A stretch of 28,001 bases of DNA, taken from positions 1 to 28,001 of the forward strand of contig JAEXJM010000040.1 in assembly GCA_023449275.1 (NCBI GenBank). The letters are read 5' to 3'. A model generated the notes under the pieces. It was not told the DNA's origin, ran no database searches, and saw only the letters and a list, made by a program, of their open reading frames with translations. Every line of letters starts with the position of its first letter. Position 1 is the first letter of the stretch. This document shows positions 7,896-15,022 of this stretch, piece after piece. This stretch comes from Pseudomonadota bacterium (GTDB lineage: Bacteria > Pseudomonadota > Gammaproteobacteria > Burkholderiales > Burkholderiaceae_D). Both the position numbers and the translations under genes were made by a program.

Positions 7896-8305
7896 CGAAT
7901 TGCAGCGGTTAGAAGGCTGGATCGGTAGCCGAAAGATCGGTCTGGATCTGCGTCGAAACCGATCTGCCCGGATTGATTCACAATGAAACCCGGGCGGTAC
8001 TGTTCTTATTCCCTCAAAAAACAGGAAAAGCATCCGAAACAGTAAAGGCCGACTGAAACGGATGCGTGCAGGCATGTTTCCTCGCCTGAAAAGGTCTCTC
8101 GTATGAATCTCAAAACCGATCAGGAGCAGATCAGGATTCATTCCTTGACAAGGTACCGCGCATTGCCAGTATCCACCATTTCGGGCTAAGAAATCGTATA
8201 TCCATAAACGGACCAGAAGCACCGTATCCGGCCTGTTGCTTACCTGGATTCAACCTGACTGATAAGCAATTGATTTGTAATTCTGTTTTGCGGCATTTGA
8301 AAGAA
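7896..8305. other. Non-coding stretch with no recognisable gene
   Basis: Between the short frame above and brnA I find no convincing gene, RNA or terminator. The longest frames on both strands are arginine- or serine-rich, lack ribosome sites and resemble no family I know. A 7-bp inverted repeat, TTGCTTA (8236-8242) and TAAGCAA (8263-8269), is present but has no U-tract. Together with the broken toxin gene, this fits an old, decaying accessory region. Confidence 0.5.
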
Positions 8306-8312
8306 TGACCAT

Positions 8313-8654
8313 TTACTGGTCACGCATGATCTTGTCTCGCAAAATCGAATTGACTCTGCTCTGCCAGCCCCGTCCCGTAGCCCGTAATGCATCGAGAAGA
8401 TCCGCATCAAGACGGATCGATGTGCTGACTTTTGGCTGATCAGCATGCGGACGTCCACGCGACCGTTTTGCGTTTAATCCGGCAAGCTGCTCCGGTGAAA
8501 AGAATACACTGGCTGGCTTCGCGCTTTTGAATGCTTTTTCACTGATTTCCGGATTATCAGCATCAGCCATAATGCCTGCATTGATGGCCTTGTCCTCTTC
8601 CTGTGCCGGCATGATGATGACTCGTCCGGATTTTGTTTTAACTGTTTTCGACAT
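8313..8654 (-). CDS. brnA: BrnA-family antitoxin
   Basis: A 113-residue antitoxin of type II BrnTA systems. The N-terminus (SKTVKTKSGR) and acidic middle are typical. The C-terminal half, from RSRGRPHADQPKVSTSIRLD to the LRATGRGWQSRVNSILR segment, is the ribbon-helix-helix DNA-binding and dimer part. BrnA neutralises the BrnT ribonuclease and represses its own operon. It overlaps the toxin frame by 17 bp, as expected for a coupled operon, but that frame is interrupted by a stop. The ATG at 8654 has GGGAGG about nine bases upstream, inside the toxin gene. A small hairpin, TGACCA with TGGTCA (8306-8322), spans the stop codon and may help end transcription. Confidence 0.9.
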   Translation of the reverse strand: MSKTVKTKSGRVIIMPAQEEDKAINAGIMADADNPEISEKAFKSAKPASVFFSPEQLAGLNAKRSRGRPHADQPKVSTSIRLDADLLDALRATGRGWQSRVNSILRDKIMRDQ

Positions 8655-8910
8655 AAATCTTACCCTCCCTTCTGTTGGCTTTTCGCAAGCTGATAACCCT
8701 GATCGTCTGGCTATCCGGCATACAAAACACCAGCATGTGCAGCCTTTCCCCGATCAAACCCAGCGCCTGACAACAACGCTCGGAATAGGCCTTTCTGGTA
8801 TCTTCCAGAATATAGGCCGTATCCCATTCGAGCCATTATGCATCATCAAGCGAAAGGCCATGTTTAATGATGTTGCTCACGTTCTTTGCTGGATCGAATT
8901 CATATTTCAT
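8638..8910 (-). pseudogene. brnT: BrnT-family toxin gene interrupted by an in-frame stop
   Basis: From the ATG at 8910 the minus strand reads MKYEFDPAKNVSNIIKHGLS, then LDDA, then TAA (8836-8838, codon 25), and continues in the same frame with WLEWDTAYILEDTRKAYSER through RVISLRKANRREGKIYVENS to a natural TAA at 8638-8640. This is a full-length BrnT (about 90 codons; a BrnT ribonuclease is usually around 90 residues) with one nonsense codon and no frameshift. GAA (Glu) to TAA is a plausible single change. No start is seen that would restore the conserved N-terminal FDPAK..KHG part. The toxin is therefore probably inactive unless the stop is read through, reverted, or a sequencing error. Confidence 0.85.
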
Positions 8911-8913
8911 GAA

Positions 8914-8968
8914 TTTATTGCATATACAATAAATAAAAATGTCAAGTATTTTTTGTATATGCAATAAA
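8914..8968. promoter_or_regulatory. brnTA promoter with 16-bp inverted-repeat operator
   Basis: Two perfect 16-base arms, TTTATTGCATATACAA (8914-8929) and its reverse complement (8953-8968), lie 23 bases apart. Between them on the minus strand is a consensus -35, TTGACA (8940-8945); the -10 must fall inside the arm next to the gene (TGCAAT or nearby at 8917-8922). BrnA-type antitoxins are ribbon-helix-helix autorepressors, so this is the likely operator. The predicted transcript start falls at or within a few bases of the brnT ATG at 8910, so the message may be leaderless. Confidence 0.7.
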
Positions 8969-8972
8969 TATT

Positions 8973-9282
8973 TCTTCAGGTTATTTGTCCATCAATCAAC
9001 CATCAAACTGATGCATGATTTTTTCAGAATAGACATTTTTCGGGAATGGAAGCCAAACTATTGAGATACCAGTTTGATCAGGTATTGTTTCCTGTCTCGC
9101 CCATAAAATTGCCATTGAACCAAATGGACTTTCTCACATGAGTATCATCACCGCTCAAAGAGGCAAGACAAATACAGATAGCATCACGTGATTCATTGAA
9201 AAGCAATGTCATTACAACCTTACAAACCATAGCCTTTGGTATTATGCGAGTAACCGGATTCCGGAAGCATTTCATCCTCTGA
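8973..9282. other. Spacer between brnTA and the chromate-transporter genes
   Basis: About 310 bp with no gene I can support. A 65-residue frame on the minus strand (9078-9275) is open but has no recognisable family or convincing ribosome site. The region must hold the upstream signals of the chr pair, but I see no well-matched promoter; GGAAG at 9262-9266 is rather far from the start at 9283. Confidence 0.4.
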
Positions 9283-9834
9283 ATGGCTTATATCACCTTA
9301 TTTCTCGTCTTTATCAAAATCGGCATGTTCACTATTGGCGGTGGTCAGGCAATGATCCCGTTGATCGAACGGGATATCGTCGGCCGGGGCTGGCTGAAAC
9401 AGGAAGAATTCATCGACCTGTTGGCAGTCACCAACTCCCTGCCCGGTGTTTTCGCGGTCAATATCGCCATTTTCGTCGGTTACAAAATCAGGGGTATATG
9501 GGGAAGTATCTGGTGCGCTCTGGGTACGATTCTCCCTGCCTTTTTCACCATGCTCTCGATTGCCCTTTTCTTCCGGCAATTTCAGGAAAACGTTTATGTC
9601 ATCAAAATTTTCAACGGGATTCGCCCTGCTGTCGTCGCCCTCATTCTCGTTCCCTGCATCACTGCTGCAAAAACCATGCGGTTGTCCCGTCCGGAACTGG
9701 TTTTCCCCCTGCTGGCTGCACTACTGATCTGGCTGTGTGGCATTTCTCCCATCTGGATCGTACTCGGCGGCATAGCGGGAGGACTGGCTTATACATTCTG
9801 CCTGAAAGACAAGCTGAAAGGGAAACGCCAATGA
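9283..9834 (+). CDS. Chromate transporter family protein, first short-chain subunit
   Basis: A 183-residue, strongly hydrophobic protein with about five or six membrane segments, corresponding to one half of a ChrA-type (CHR superfamily) transporter. The family signature is visible in FTIGGGQAMIPLIERDIV (residues 15-32) and in LLAVTNSLPGVFAVNIAIFVG, the counterpart of the proline-rich core of long ChrA. Long ChrA proteins have two such halves; here each half is a separate gene and both probably assemble together. They may export chromate or a related oxyanion, but substrate cannot be read from sequence. A stop directly precedes the ATG at 9283, fixing the upstream limit. It overlaps the next gene by 4 bp. 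Confidence 0.88.
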   Translation: MAYITLFLVFIKIGMFTIGGGQAMIPLIERDIVGRGWLKQEEFIDLLAVTNSLPGVFAVNIAIFVGYKIRGIWGSIWCALGTILPAFFTMLSIALFFRQFQENVYVIKIFNGIRPAVVALILVPCITAAKTMRLSRPELVFPLLAALLIWLCGISPIWIVLGGIAGGLAYTFCLKDKLKGKRQ

Positions 9835-10358
9835 TCGTTTACTGGCAGCTCTTCTACGTTTATACCAAAATCGGGCTTTTCGGTTTCGGAGGTGGCTATG
9901 CCATGCTTTCGCTCATCCAGCATGAAGTCGTCGACAAATATCACTGGCTAAGCCTTGCCGAATTTACGGACGTGATCGCCATATCCCAAATGACACCGGG
10001 CCCAATCGGCATCAACAGCGCGACCTACATCGGCTATACCGTAACCGGCAATGTCTGGGGTGCAGTACTGGCCACTGTTGCCGTTTCCCTACCGTCATTT
10101 CTGATGGTTCTGGCGATTTCGATGTTTTTTGTGAAATTCAGGCAAAACCGGTATATCTCTGCCGCTTTCACCGGCTTGCGCCCGATGACTATCGGCCTTA
10201 TCGCCGCTGCTGCACTGGTGCTGATGAACGGGGACAATTTCATTGACTACAAGAGCATCCTGATATTTGCAGCCACTTTCGTATTCAGCTGGCGGTTCAA
10301 TATCCATCCCATCCTGATGATCTGTCTGGCCGGATTGGCAGGGCTCGTACTGTACTGA
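9831..10358 (+). CDS. Chromate transporter family protein, second short-chain subunit
   Basis: A 175-residue membrane protein, the partner half of the split CHR transporter. It starts at the ATG inside ATGA (9831-9834), overlapping the stop of the first gene, with AAGGGAAA as ribosome site, so the two are translationally coupled. Signature segments are GLFGFGGGYAMLSLIQHEVV (residues 14-33) and IAISQMTPGPIGINSATYIG, containing the MTPGP motif of the family. The two halves differ markedly in sequence (SLPGV versus TPGPI), as expected for the N- and C-terminal halves of long ChrA. It converges on moaE with only 23 bp between stop codons and no visible terminator. Confidence 0.88.
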   Translation: MIVYWQLFYVYTKIGLFGFGGGYAMLSLIQHEVVDKYHWLSLAEFTDVIAISQMTPGPIGINSATYIGYTVTGNVWGAVLATVAVSLPSFLMVLAISMFFVKFRQNRYISAAFTGLRPMTIGLIAAAALVLMNGDNFIDYKSILIFAATFVFSWRFNIHPILMICLAGLAGLVLY

Positions 10359-10381
10359 ATCATCTGACAGCAAAACAGGGA

Positions 10382-10831
10382 TCACCATTTTTCCAGTGCG
10401 GATTTATCCGATTGTTTCGCTTCCACCCAACGCACACCACCGTTGGCTGTCTGTTCTTTCTTCCAGAAAGGCGCCTGTGTCTTCAGGGCATCGATCATAT
10501 ATTCGCACGCCCTGAACGCTTCACCACGGTGCCGCGAAGCCACTGCAACCAGAACGATCTGGTCTGTTGGTTTCAATACGCCAACGCGATGGATCACGAG
10601 CGAACCGAGAATATCCCAACGCCGCCGTGCATGGTTTTCGATTTCCTGCAAGACCGATTCAGTCATTCCCGGATAATGCTCCAGCTCCATCGACAGGATA
10701 CTGTCATCTTCATTTATGTCACGAACGGTTCCGACAAATGAAACGATTGCGCCGATATCGAGATGATCGGAACGCAGCCGTTTCAGCTCAGCCGACAAAT
10801 CAAAGTCTTCAGTCTGGATGCGTATAGGCAT
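10382..10831 (-). CDS. moaE: Molybdopterin synthase catalytic subunit MoaE
   Basis: A 149-residue protein, the standard length. MoaE joins with thiocarboxylated MoaD to insert two sulfurs into cyclic pyranopterin, making molybdopterin for molybdenum enzymes. Visible signatures are VGTVRD (33-38), ASRHRGEAF (98-106) and the active-site lysines in KTQAPFWKKE (K117 and K124). I chose the ATG at 10831 (MPIRIQTEDF) because it matches usual MoaE starts; an upstream in-frame ATG at 10891 would add 20 basic, non-family residues. No good ribosome site is seen for either. No moaD, moaA, moaB or moeA lies nearby, so the partner genes must be elsewhere. Confidence 0.92.
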   Translation of the reverse strand: MPIRIQTEDFDLSAELKRLRSDHLDIGAIVSFVGTVRDINEDDSILSMELEHYPGMTESVLQEIENHARRRWDILGSLVIHRVGVLKPTDQIVLVAVASRHRGEAFRACEYMIDALKTQAPFWKKEQTANGGVRWVEAKQSDKSALEKW

Positions 10832-10899
10832 AATCAATAAAAAGCGGCTTGAAAGAACTCTCTTTTTAAACGATTTTGCCTGTCTGTTCAAGCCATATT

Positions 10900-12714
10900 C
10901 TACCTTCCATGACCCCGGCCATGGACCCTTCCAGGACTGGAAGGCCTGCTCTGGTGGCTGGATGAGGGACGGCTGACCGGTCGTGCCATTGGTACTGGCC
11001 TGCTGACTGATGGAGATGGACGACCGACGGCAGGTCTGATTGCCGATATACCGGCAGGAGGACGGGTAACAGGCCGTACTGTCGGTACCGGACGATTGAG
11101 CGATGGGCCCGGTGTCGGACGGCTGTCCACGGGGCGGTTAAACTGTGGGCGTGATGTTGGCCCGCTGATCGCCGGACGACCGCCAGACATATCCGGTACC
11201 GGCCGATTGGCTGCCGGACGATTCGGCGACGGGCGTTGTATCGGCGGGTTTCCAGTCGGCCTGTTCATTGGCGGTACGGATGGGCGATTCATCATTGGCC
11301 TGTTGGTCATCGAATTTTGCAAAGGCCGGTTAGTAACGGGTTTGCCGGTATCGGGAATCAGCATGGGACGATTGCTGCCCGGCCGGTTCAGTGAGTGGCC
11401 CTGTCCCTGCTGGCTGTTCGAAGGCATCCCCGCAGGACGATTGGCCTCTGGCCTGTTAACCGGATTATTCAATGCAGGATTGCCATTCTCCGGCCGATTG
11501 GCAGATGGATGATTGCCGGACATGCCCGGTCTGGCAAAATGGCCCTGACCATTGGAAGGAGGCTTACCCGTCAGGGTATGGTCTTTTCTTGGAATGTCGA
11601 ACGGCTTGCCCCTCGATGGGCCCGGACGGCTTCCCTCCTGATTCCTGTCTGTCAGGCCCATTTGTGGTGAACCGGGACGATTGTTTTTATCCGGTGAAGG
11701 GCGGTCATGCTTTCCGGGCATATGATTGCCGCCCGGCATATCATGTGGACGGTTCTGTCCGCCCGGTTTCCTGTTCGGCACACCATGCTGTCCCGGTTTT
11801 GGTGTATTCAGCCCGGGTCTATAGGTTTTGTCATGGTAGGGAACATCATGGCGATGTTCCGGTTTGTGAGCCCATTCCCGCCCCGGGCCCGGCTTTTTGT
11901 GAGGTCCATGCCTGTGGTGATGACGGTCAACGATGTAAACACGATGATAGTGCCAGTCATAAACCGGACGATAGGACGTATAGGAGAACCAGAGACCGAC
12001 CCCGCTCCACATGAAACCGGAACTGTAGCCTGTCGCATATCCTGCATAGGGCCATGGATTCCAGTAAACCGGCGTATAGGCAGGCCACCACCATGGGCCA
12101 TACACCACTGTCGGATTGTAATAAGGAACGTAAACGATTTGCGTCGTGGCCGGTTCGATCACGATCGTCTTTTGTTCAGTCGTCTGAACTGTCACCTGCT
12201 CGTTCGTCTGAAGATTTCCCTGTTCTTTTGCCTTCTGTCTTAAAAACTGGACACGGTTCATCAACTGTTGCTGCTGTGACAGAAAAGCGTTTCCCAAACC
12301 GGTTGTCCAGTCAGGATGATCCGCCATCGGGACAAGAATTTCAGGAAAAGCGGTCAATGCCTTGATACTGTCGTCCCAATTGGTCTGGCCGGCTGCCTCC
12401 ACCGCTTCCTTGCCTCGCAGATCAGGATTGGCTTTCAGCCAGTTACCCGCTTCGATCGCTTCGGCAGGATACGTGGATGCAATCAGTGTCTGTGTCAACA
12501 AAACATCAGGATACAGGGCTATAGGGGCCAGCATCTGATCCAGTTCGGCATCCGAAAACATGGGAGCCGTCGCCTGCACCGATGTCGCACGGGGGATGGC
12601 TGTGGATGAAGTTTCCTGTACACTGGCACTCGCTGTCGTAAAACAGCCCAGAACCATGCCTAACAGACAAAATGCCTTTTTAAAGGAAATACAACTGACA
12701 CGGCCAGTTTTCAT
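10900..12714 (-). CDS. Secreted DUF3300 protein with long NRP-repeat tail
   Basis: A 604-residue exported protein. Residues 1-30 form a signal peptide (KKAFCLLGMVLGCFTTASA); cleavage could follow ASA, or C24 in VLGC could be lipidated. Residues about 52-225 are the DUF3300 domain (LDQMLAPIALYPDVLLTQTL, NWLKANPDL, VYVPYYNP, then a Trp/Tyr/Pro-rich stretch). From about 265 a His/Arg/Pro/Asn-rich region follows, with 15 NRP tripeptides, ending GRVHGRGHGR. The function of DUF3300 is unknown; the tail suggests cell-envelope or polymer binding, but this is inference. I chose the ATG at 12714, six bases after GGAG and directly before the signal peptide; an in-frame ATG at 12804 would bury that signal. 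Confidence 0.82.
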   Translation of the reverse strand: MKTGRVSCISFKKAFCLLGMVLGCFTTASASVQETSSTAIPRATSVQATAPMFSDAELDQMLAPIALYPDVLLTQTLIASTYPAEAIEAGNWLKANPDLRGKEAVEAAGQTNWDDSIKALTAFPEILVPMADHPDWTTGLGNAFLSQQQQLMNRVQFLRQKAKEQGNLQTNEQVTVQTTEQKTIVIEPATTQIVYVPYYNPTVVYGPWWWPAYTPVYWNPWPYAGYATGYSSGFMWSGVGLWFSYTSYRPVYDWHYHRVYIVDRHHHRHGPHKKPGPGREWAHKPEHRHDVPYHDKTYRPGLNTPKPGQHGVPNRKPGGQNRPHDMPGGNHMPGKHDRPSPDKNNRPGSPQMGLTDRNQEGSRPGPSRGKPFDIPRKDHTLTGKPPSNGQGHFARPGMSGNHPSANRPENGNPALNNPVNRPEANRPAGMPSNSQQGQGHSLNRPGSNRPMLIPDTGKPVTNRPLQNSMTNRPMMNRPSVPPMNRPTGNPPIQRPSPNRPAANRPVPDMSGGRPAISGPTSRPQFNRPVDSRPTPGPSLNRPVPTVRPVTRPPAGISAIRPAVGRPSPSVSRPVPMARPVSRPSSSHQSRPSSPGRVHGRGHGR

Positions 12715-12898
12715 GATCATCTCCGCATAAGCGTTTTTTCTTTTATGCAATTTCTTCAGATGATTCATTATTGCCCAAATTTCATGCTGTCCAACAAAAT
12801 TCATAACTTATTACATTTATTACACATGGCAATGTAGCCCAATGCGTAACGAAATGATGACATTTTCCGGACAACCACGAAAACGACGCCATAAACGA

Positions 12899-12935
12899 AC
12901 ATTGGCCCGGAATCTGTCTGAATCCGGGCCAATGT
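12899..12935. other. Perfect 13-bp hairpin downstream of nadC
   Basis: ACATTGGCCCGGA (12899-12911) pairs perfectly with its reverse complement at 12923-12935 around an 11-base loop. It lies 20 bp beyond the nadC stop, where a terminator is expected, but neither strand has a U-tract after the stem. It may be a factor-assisted terminator, a 3'-end stabilising stem, or a binding site. Confidence 0.55.
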
Positions 12936-12955
12936 ATCTGTTGAAATGCTGACAA

Positions 12956-13816
12956 TCAGATTATCCGCATGGAAAAATCCGTTGCCTTGACATATTTGGT
13001 CAATTCTCCGATCGAAATCCTGTCCACCCCTGTTTCGGCAATGGCCCGAACCGTTTCCCTGTCGATCCCTCCGGATGCCTCCAGCACGGCACCCGTGTCC
13101 GATTCTTTCGTAATCCGGACAGCTTCACGCATGTTGTCCAGACTGAAATTGTCCAACATGACCGATTTCGCCCCGGCAGCCAGTGCCTCGTTCAATTGGT
13201 CGATCGTTTCGACTTCGATCTGCACAGGAACATTTTGGCGTTTGAAAGCCTCCGCCAGCGCTTCACGAATTCCACCGGCTGCGGCAATATGGTTTTCCTT
13301 GATGAGAATCGCATCATACAGGGCCATGCGCTGGTTTTCCCCACCACCGACTGTAACGGCATACTTCTGGGCTATCCGGAGTCCCGGAACCGTCTTGCGG
13401 GTATCGTAAATTCTGGCGGAAGTACCGGCAACGAGTTCGACATATTCCCTCGTCGAACTGGCCACCCCCGAAAGCAGCTGAAGAAAATTCAGGGCTGTCC
13501 GTTCACCGGTCATAAGCGAACGCACGGAACCAGTCATGCGGCAAACCTCATCCCCCGCCTCCATCAGATCGCCTTCTTTATATAACCATTCTATCTTCGT
13601 ACGGCTGTCCAGCGTATGCATGACACCCTCGAACCATGGAATTCCGCACAATACGGCGTTTTCACGCACGATCACATGGGCTGAAACGGTTTTATTTTCA
13701 GGCAAAAGCAAAGCCGTCAAATCGCCTCTCCCGACATCTTCGGCAAGCGCGACTTCAATATTGGCTGCAATCGCCGCTTCCAGAATACCATGCCCGAACA
13801 TGCTGCTCCGGTTCAT
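12956..13816 (-). CDS. nadC: Quinolinate phosphoribosyltransferase (carboxylating)
   Basis: A 286-residue enzyme, normal length, converting quinolinate and PRPP to nicotinate mononucleotide, carbon dioxide and pyrophosphate in NAD synthesis. Family motifs are AEDVGRGDLTA near the start, GERTALNFLQLLSGVA, YDTRKTVPGLR with the PRPP-binding basic residues, GGGENQRMALYDAILIKENH, VEVET-type IEVETIDQ, and the C-terminal EASGGID and DRISIGELT segments. Its ATG overlaps the nadA stop in ATGA (13813-13816), so the two are translationally coupled. nadB, which makes iminoaspartate for NadA, is not in this window. Confidence 0.96.
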   Translation of the reverse strand: MNRSSMFGHGILEAAIAANIEVALAEDVGRGDLTALLLPENKTVSAHVIVRENAVLCGIPWFEGVMHTLDSRTKIEWLYKEGDLMEAGDEVCRMTGSVRSLMTGERTALNFLQLLSGVASSTREYVELVAGTSARIYDTRKTVPGLRIAQKYAVTVGGGENQRMALYDAILIKENHIAAAGGIREALAEAFKRQNVPVQIEVETIDQLNEALAAGAKSVMLDNFSLDNMREAVRITKESDTGAVLEASGGIDRETVRAIAETGVDRISIGELTKYVKATDFSMRII

Positions 13817-14937
13817 GCCGCCCCCATGCCGGAAGTCAGTATGGCTTCCTTGTCCTGTGTTTTGCTCTTGTGAACGGCGGCGAAATCCAGCATCCGCTGA
13901 ATACAGACAATTGCTTTGCCGGCGGTTTCGGAATCGACATCAATTTCATTAGTTTCATTTTCCAGAACAGCCGCCAGATTGGAGAGGGAATTCATCGCCA
14001 TCCACGGACATTGCGCGCAACTTTTGCAGGTTGCACTATTGCCCGCTGTCGGTGCCTCAATCAGGGTCTTGCCCGGAACAGCCTGCTGCATCTTGTGGAA
14101 AATACCTTTGTCAGTTGCGACGATAAAGGTTTGCGTATCCATGTTTCTGGCGGCATCGATGATCTGGGAAGTCGAACCGACCACATCGGCCAGTGCGACG
14201 ACAGATGCGGGCGACTCCGGATGGACAAGCACCTTGGCATCCGGATAGTCCTTTTTCATCAGTGCCAGTTCCGCCGCCTTGAATTCGTCATGGACAAGGC
14301 ACGATCCCTGCCAGAGCAGCATGTCGGCCCCGGTTTGTTCCTGAATGTAAGACCCCAGATGACGGTCAGGCCCCCATAAAATCTTCTTGCCTTCAGTATG
14401 TAGTTGTTTCACGATTTCCAGCCCGATGGACGAAGTGGCCATCCAGTCTGCCCGCGCCTTGACGGCGGCACTGGTATTGGCATACACGACAACTGTCCTG
14501 TCCGGATGGGCATCACAGAAAGCGGTGAATTCTTCAACCGGGCATCCCAGATCGAGCGAACAGCAGGCATCGAGATCAGGCATCAGGATTTTCTTGTCCG
14601 GAGACAGGATTTTCGCCGTTTCCCCCATGAAACGCACACCGGCGACCACCAGTGTTTTTGCAGGGTTGTCTCTACCGAAACGGGCCATTTCCAGTGAATC
14701 GGCCACACACCCGCCTGTCTCTTCGGCCAGATCCTGAATGTCGCCATCGACGTAATAATGGGCGACCAGCACGGCATTCTTTTCTTTCAAAAGCCGCTTG
14801 ATCCGGTCTTTCAGTTCCTGTTTTTCCTTCTGTGTCAGTTCTTCTGGCACGCGTGCCCAGGCATTGGCGACACAAACCGCCCCGCTTTGCATCTCAGGCA
14901 AATCGTATTCCACTTTCTTGATATCAGAATCTTGCAT
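13813..14937 (-). CDS. nadA: Quinolinate synthase
   Basis: A 374-residue cytosolic iron-sulfur enzyme that condenses iminoaspartate with dihydroxyacetone phosphate to quinolinate, the step before NadC. Key features are VAHYYVDGDIQDLAEETGG (58-76), the MGETAKILSP segment, and the likely [4Fe-4S] ligands: C125 or C126 in DACCSLDLGCP, C213 in WQGSCLVH, and a cysteine of the C304-X2-C307-X2-C310 cluster, with C310 the best equivalent of E. coli C297. Length and motifs are intact. The ribosome site is weak. An 85-bp gap separates it from the upstream ABC-F gene, so it could have its own promoter or continue that transcript. Confidence 0.96.
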   Translation of the reverse strand: MQDSDIKKVEYDLPEMQSGAVCVANAWARVPEELTQKEKQELKDRIKRLLKEKNAVLVAHYYVDGDIQDLAEETGGCVADSLEMARFGRDNPAKTLVVAGVRFMGETAKILSPDKKILMPDLDACCSLDLGCPVEEFTAFCDAHPDRTVVVYANTSAAVKARADWMATSSIGLEIVKQLHTEGKKILWGPDRHLGSYIQEQTGADMLLWQGSCLVHDEFKAAELALMKKDYPDAKVLVHPESPASVVALADVVGSTSQIIDAARNMDTQTFIVATDKGIFHKMQQAVPGKTLIEAPTAGNSATCKSCAQCPWMAMNSLSNLAAVLENETNEIDVDSETAGKAIVCIQRMLDFAAVHKSKTQDKEAILTSGMGAA

Positions 14938-15022
14938 TTTATCGGCCGAAAAAAATTAAAAAGCACATTCTTTAACTATCGCACAAACAGAAAAAATTGT
15001 CAGGAAAACAGCGTCATCCGTC

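Noticed and set aside
7842..8222. 126-residue minus-strand frame
   Set aside because: Arg/Phe-rich, without family similarity, ribosome site or signal, and it runs through the end of the other candidate frame; probably chance.
9078..9275. 65-residue minus-strand frame upstream of the chromate-transporter genes
   Set aside because: No recognisable domain and no convincing start signal.
9283..10358. A single long ChrA broken by a frameshift
   Set aside because: The two frames overlap by ATGA with a proper ribosome site for the second, and each has a full half-domain; this is the known two-gene short-chain arrangement.
11096..12243. Several plus-strand frames opposite the DUF3300 gene
   Set aside because: Generated by the repetitive Asn-Arg-Pro codons of the real gene read on the opposite strand.
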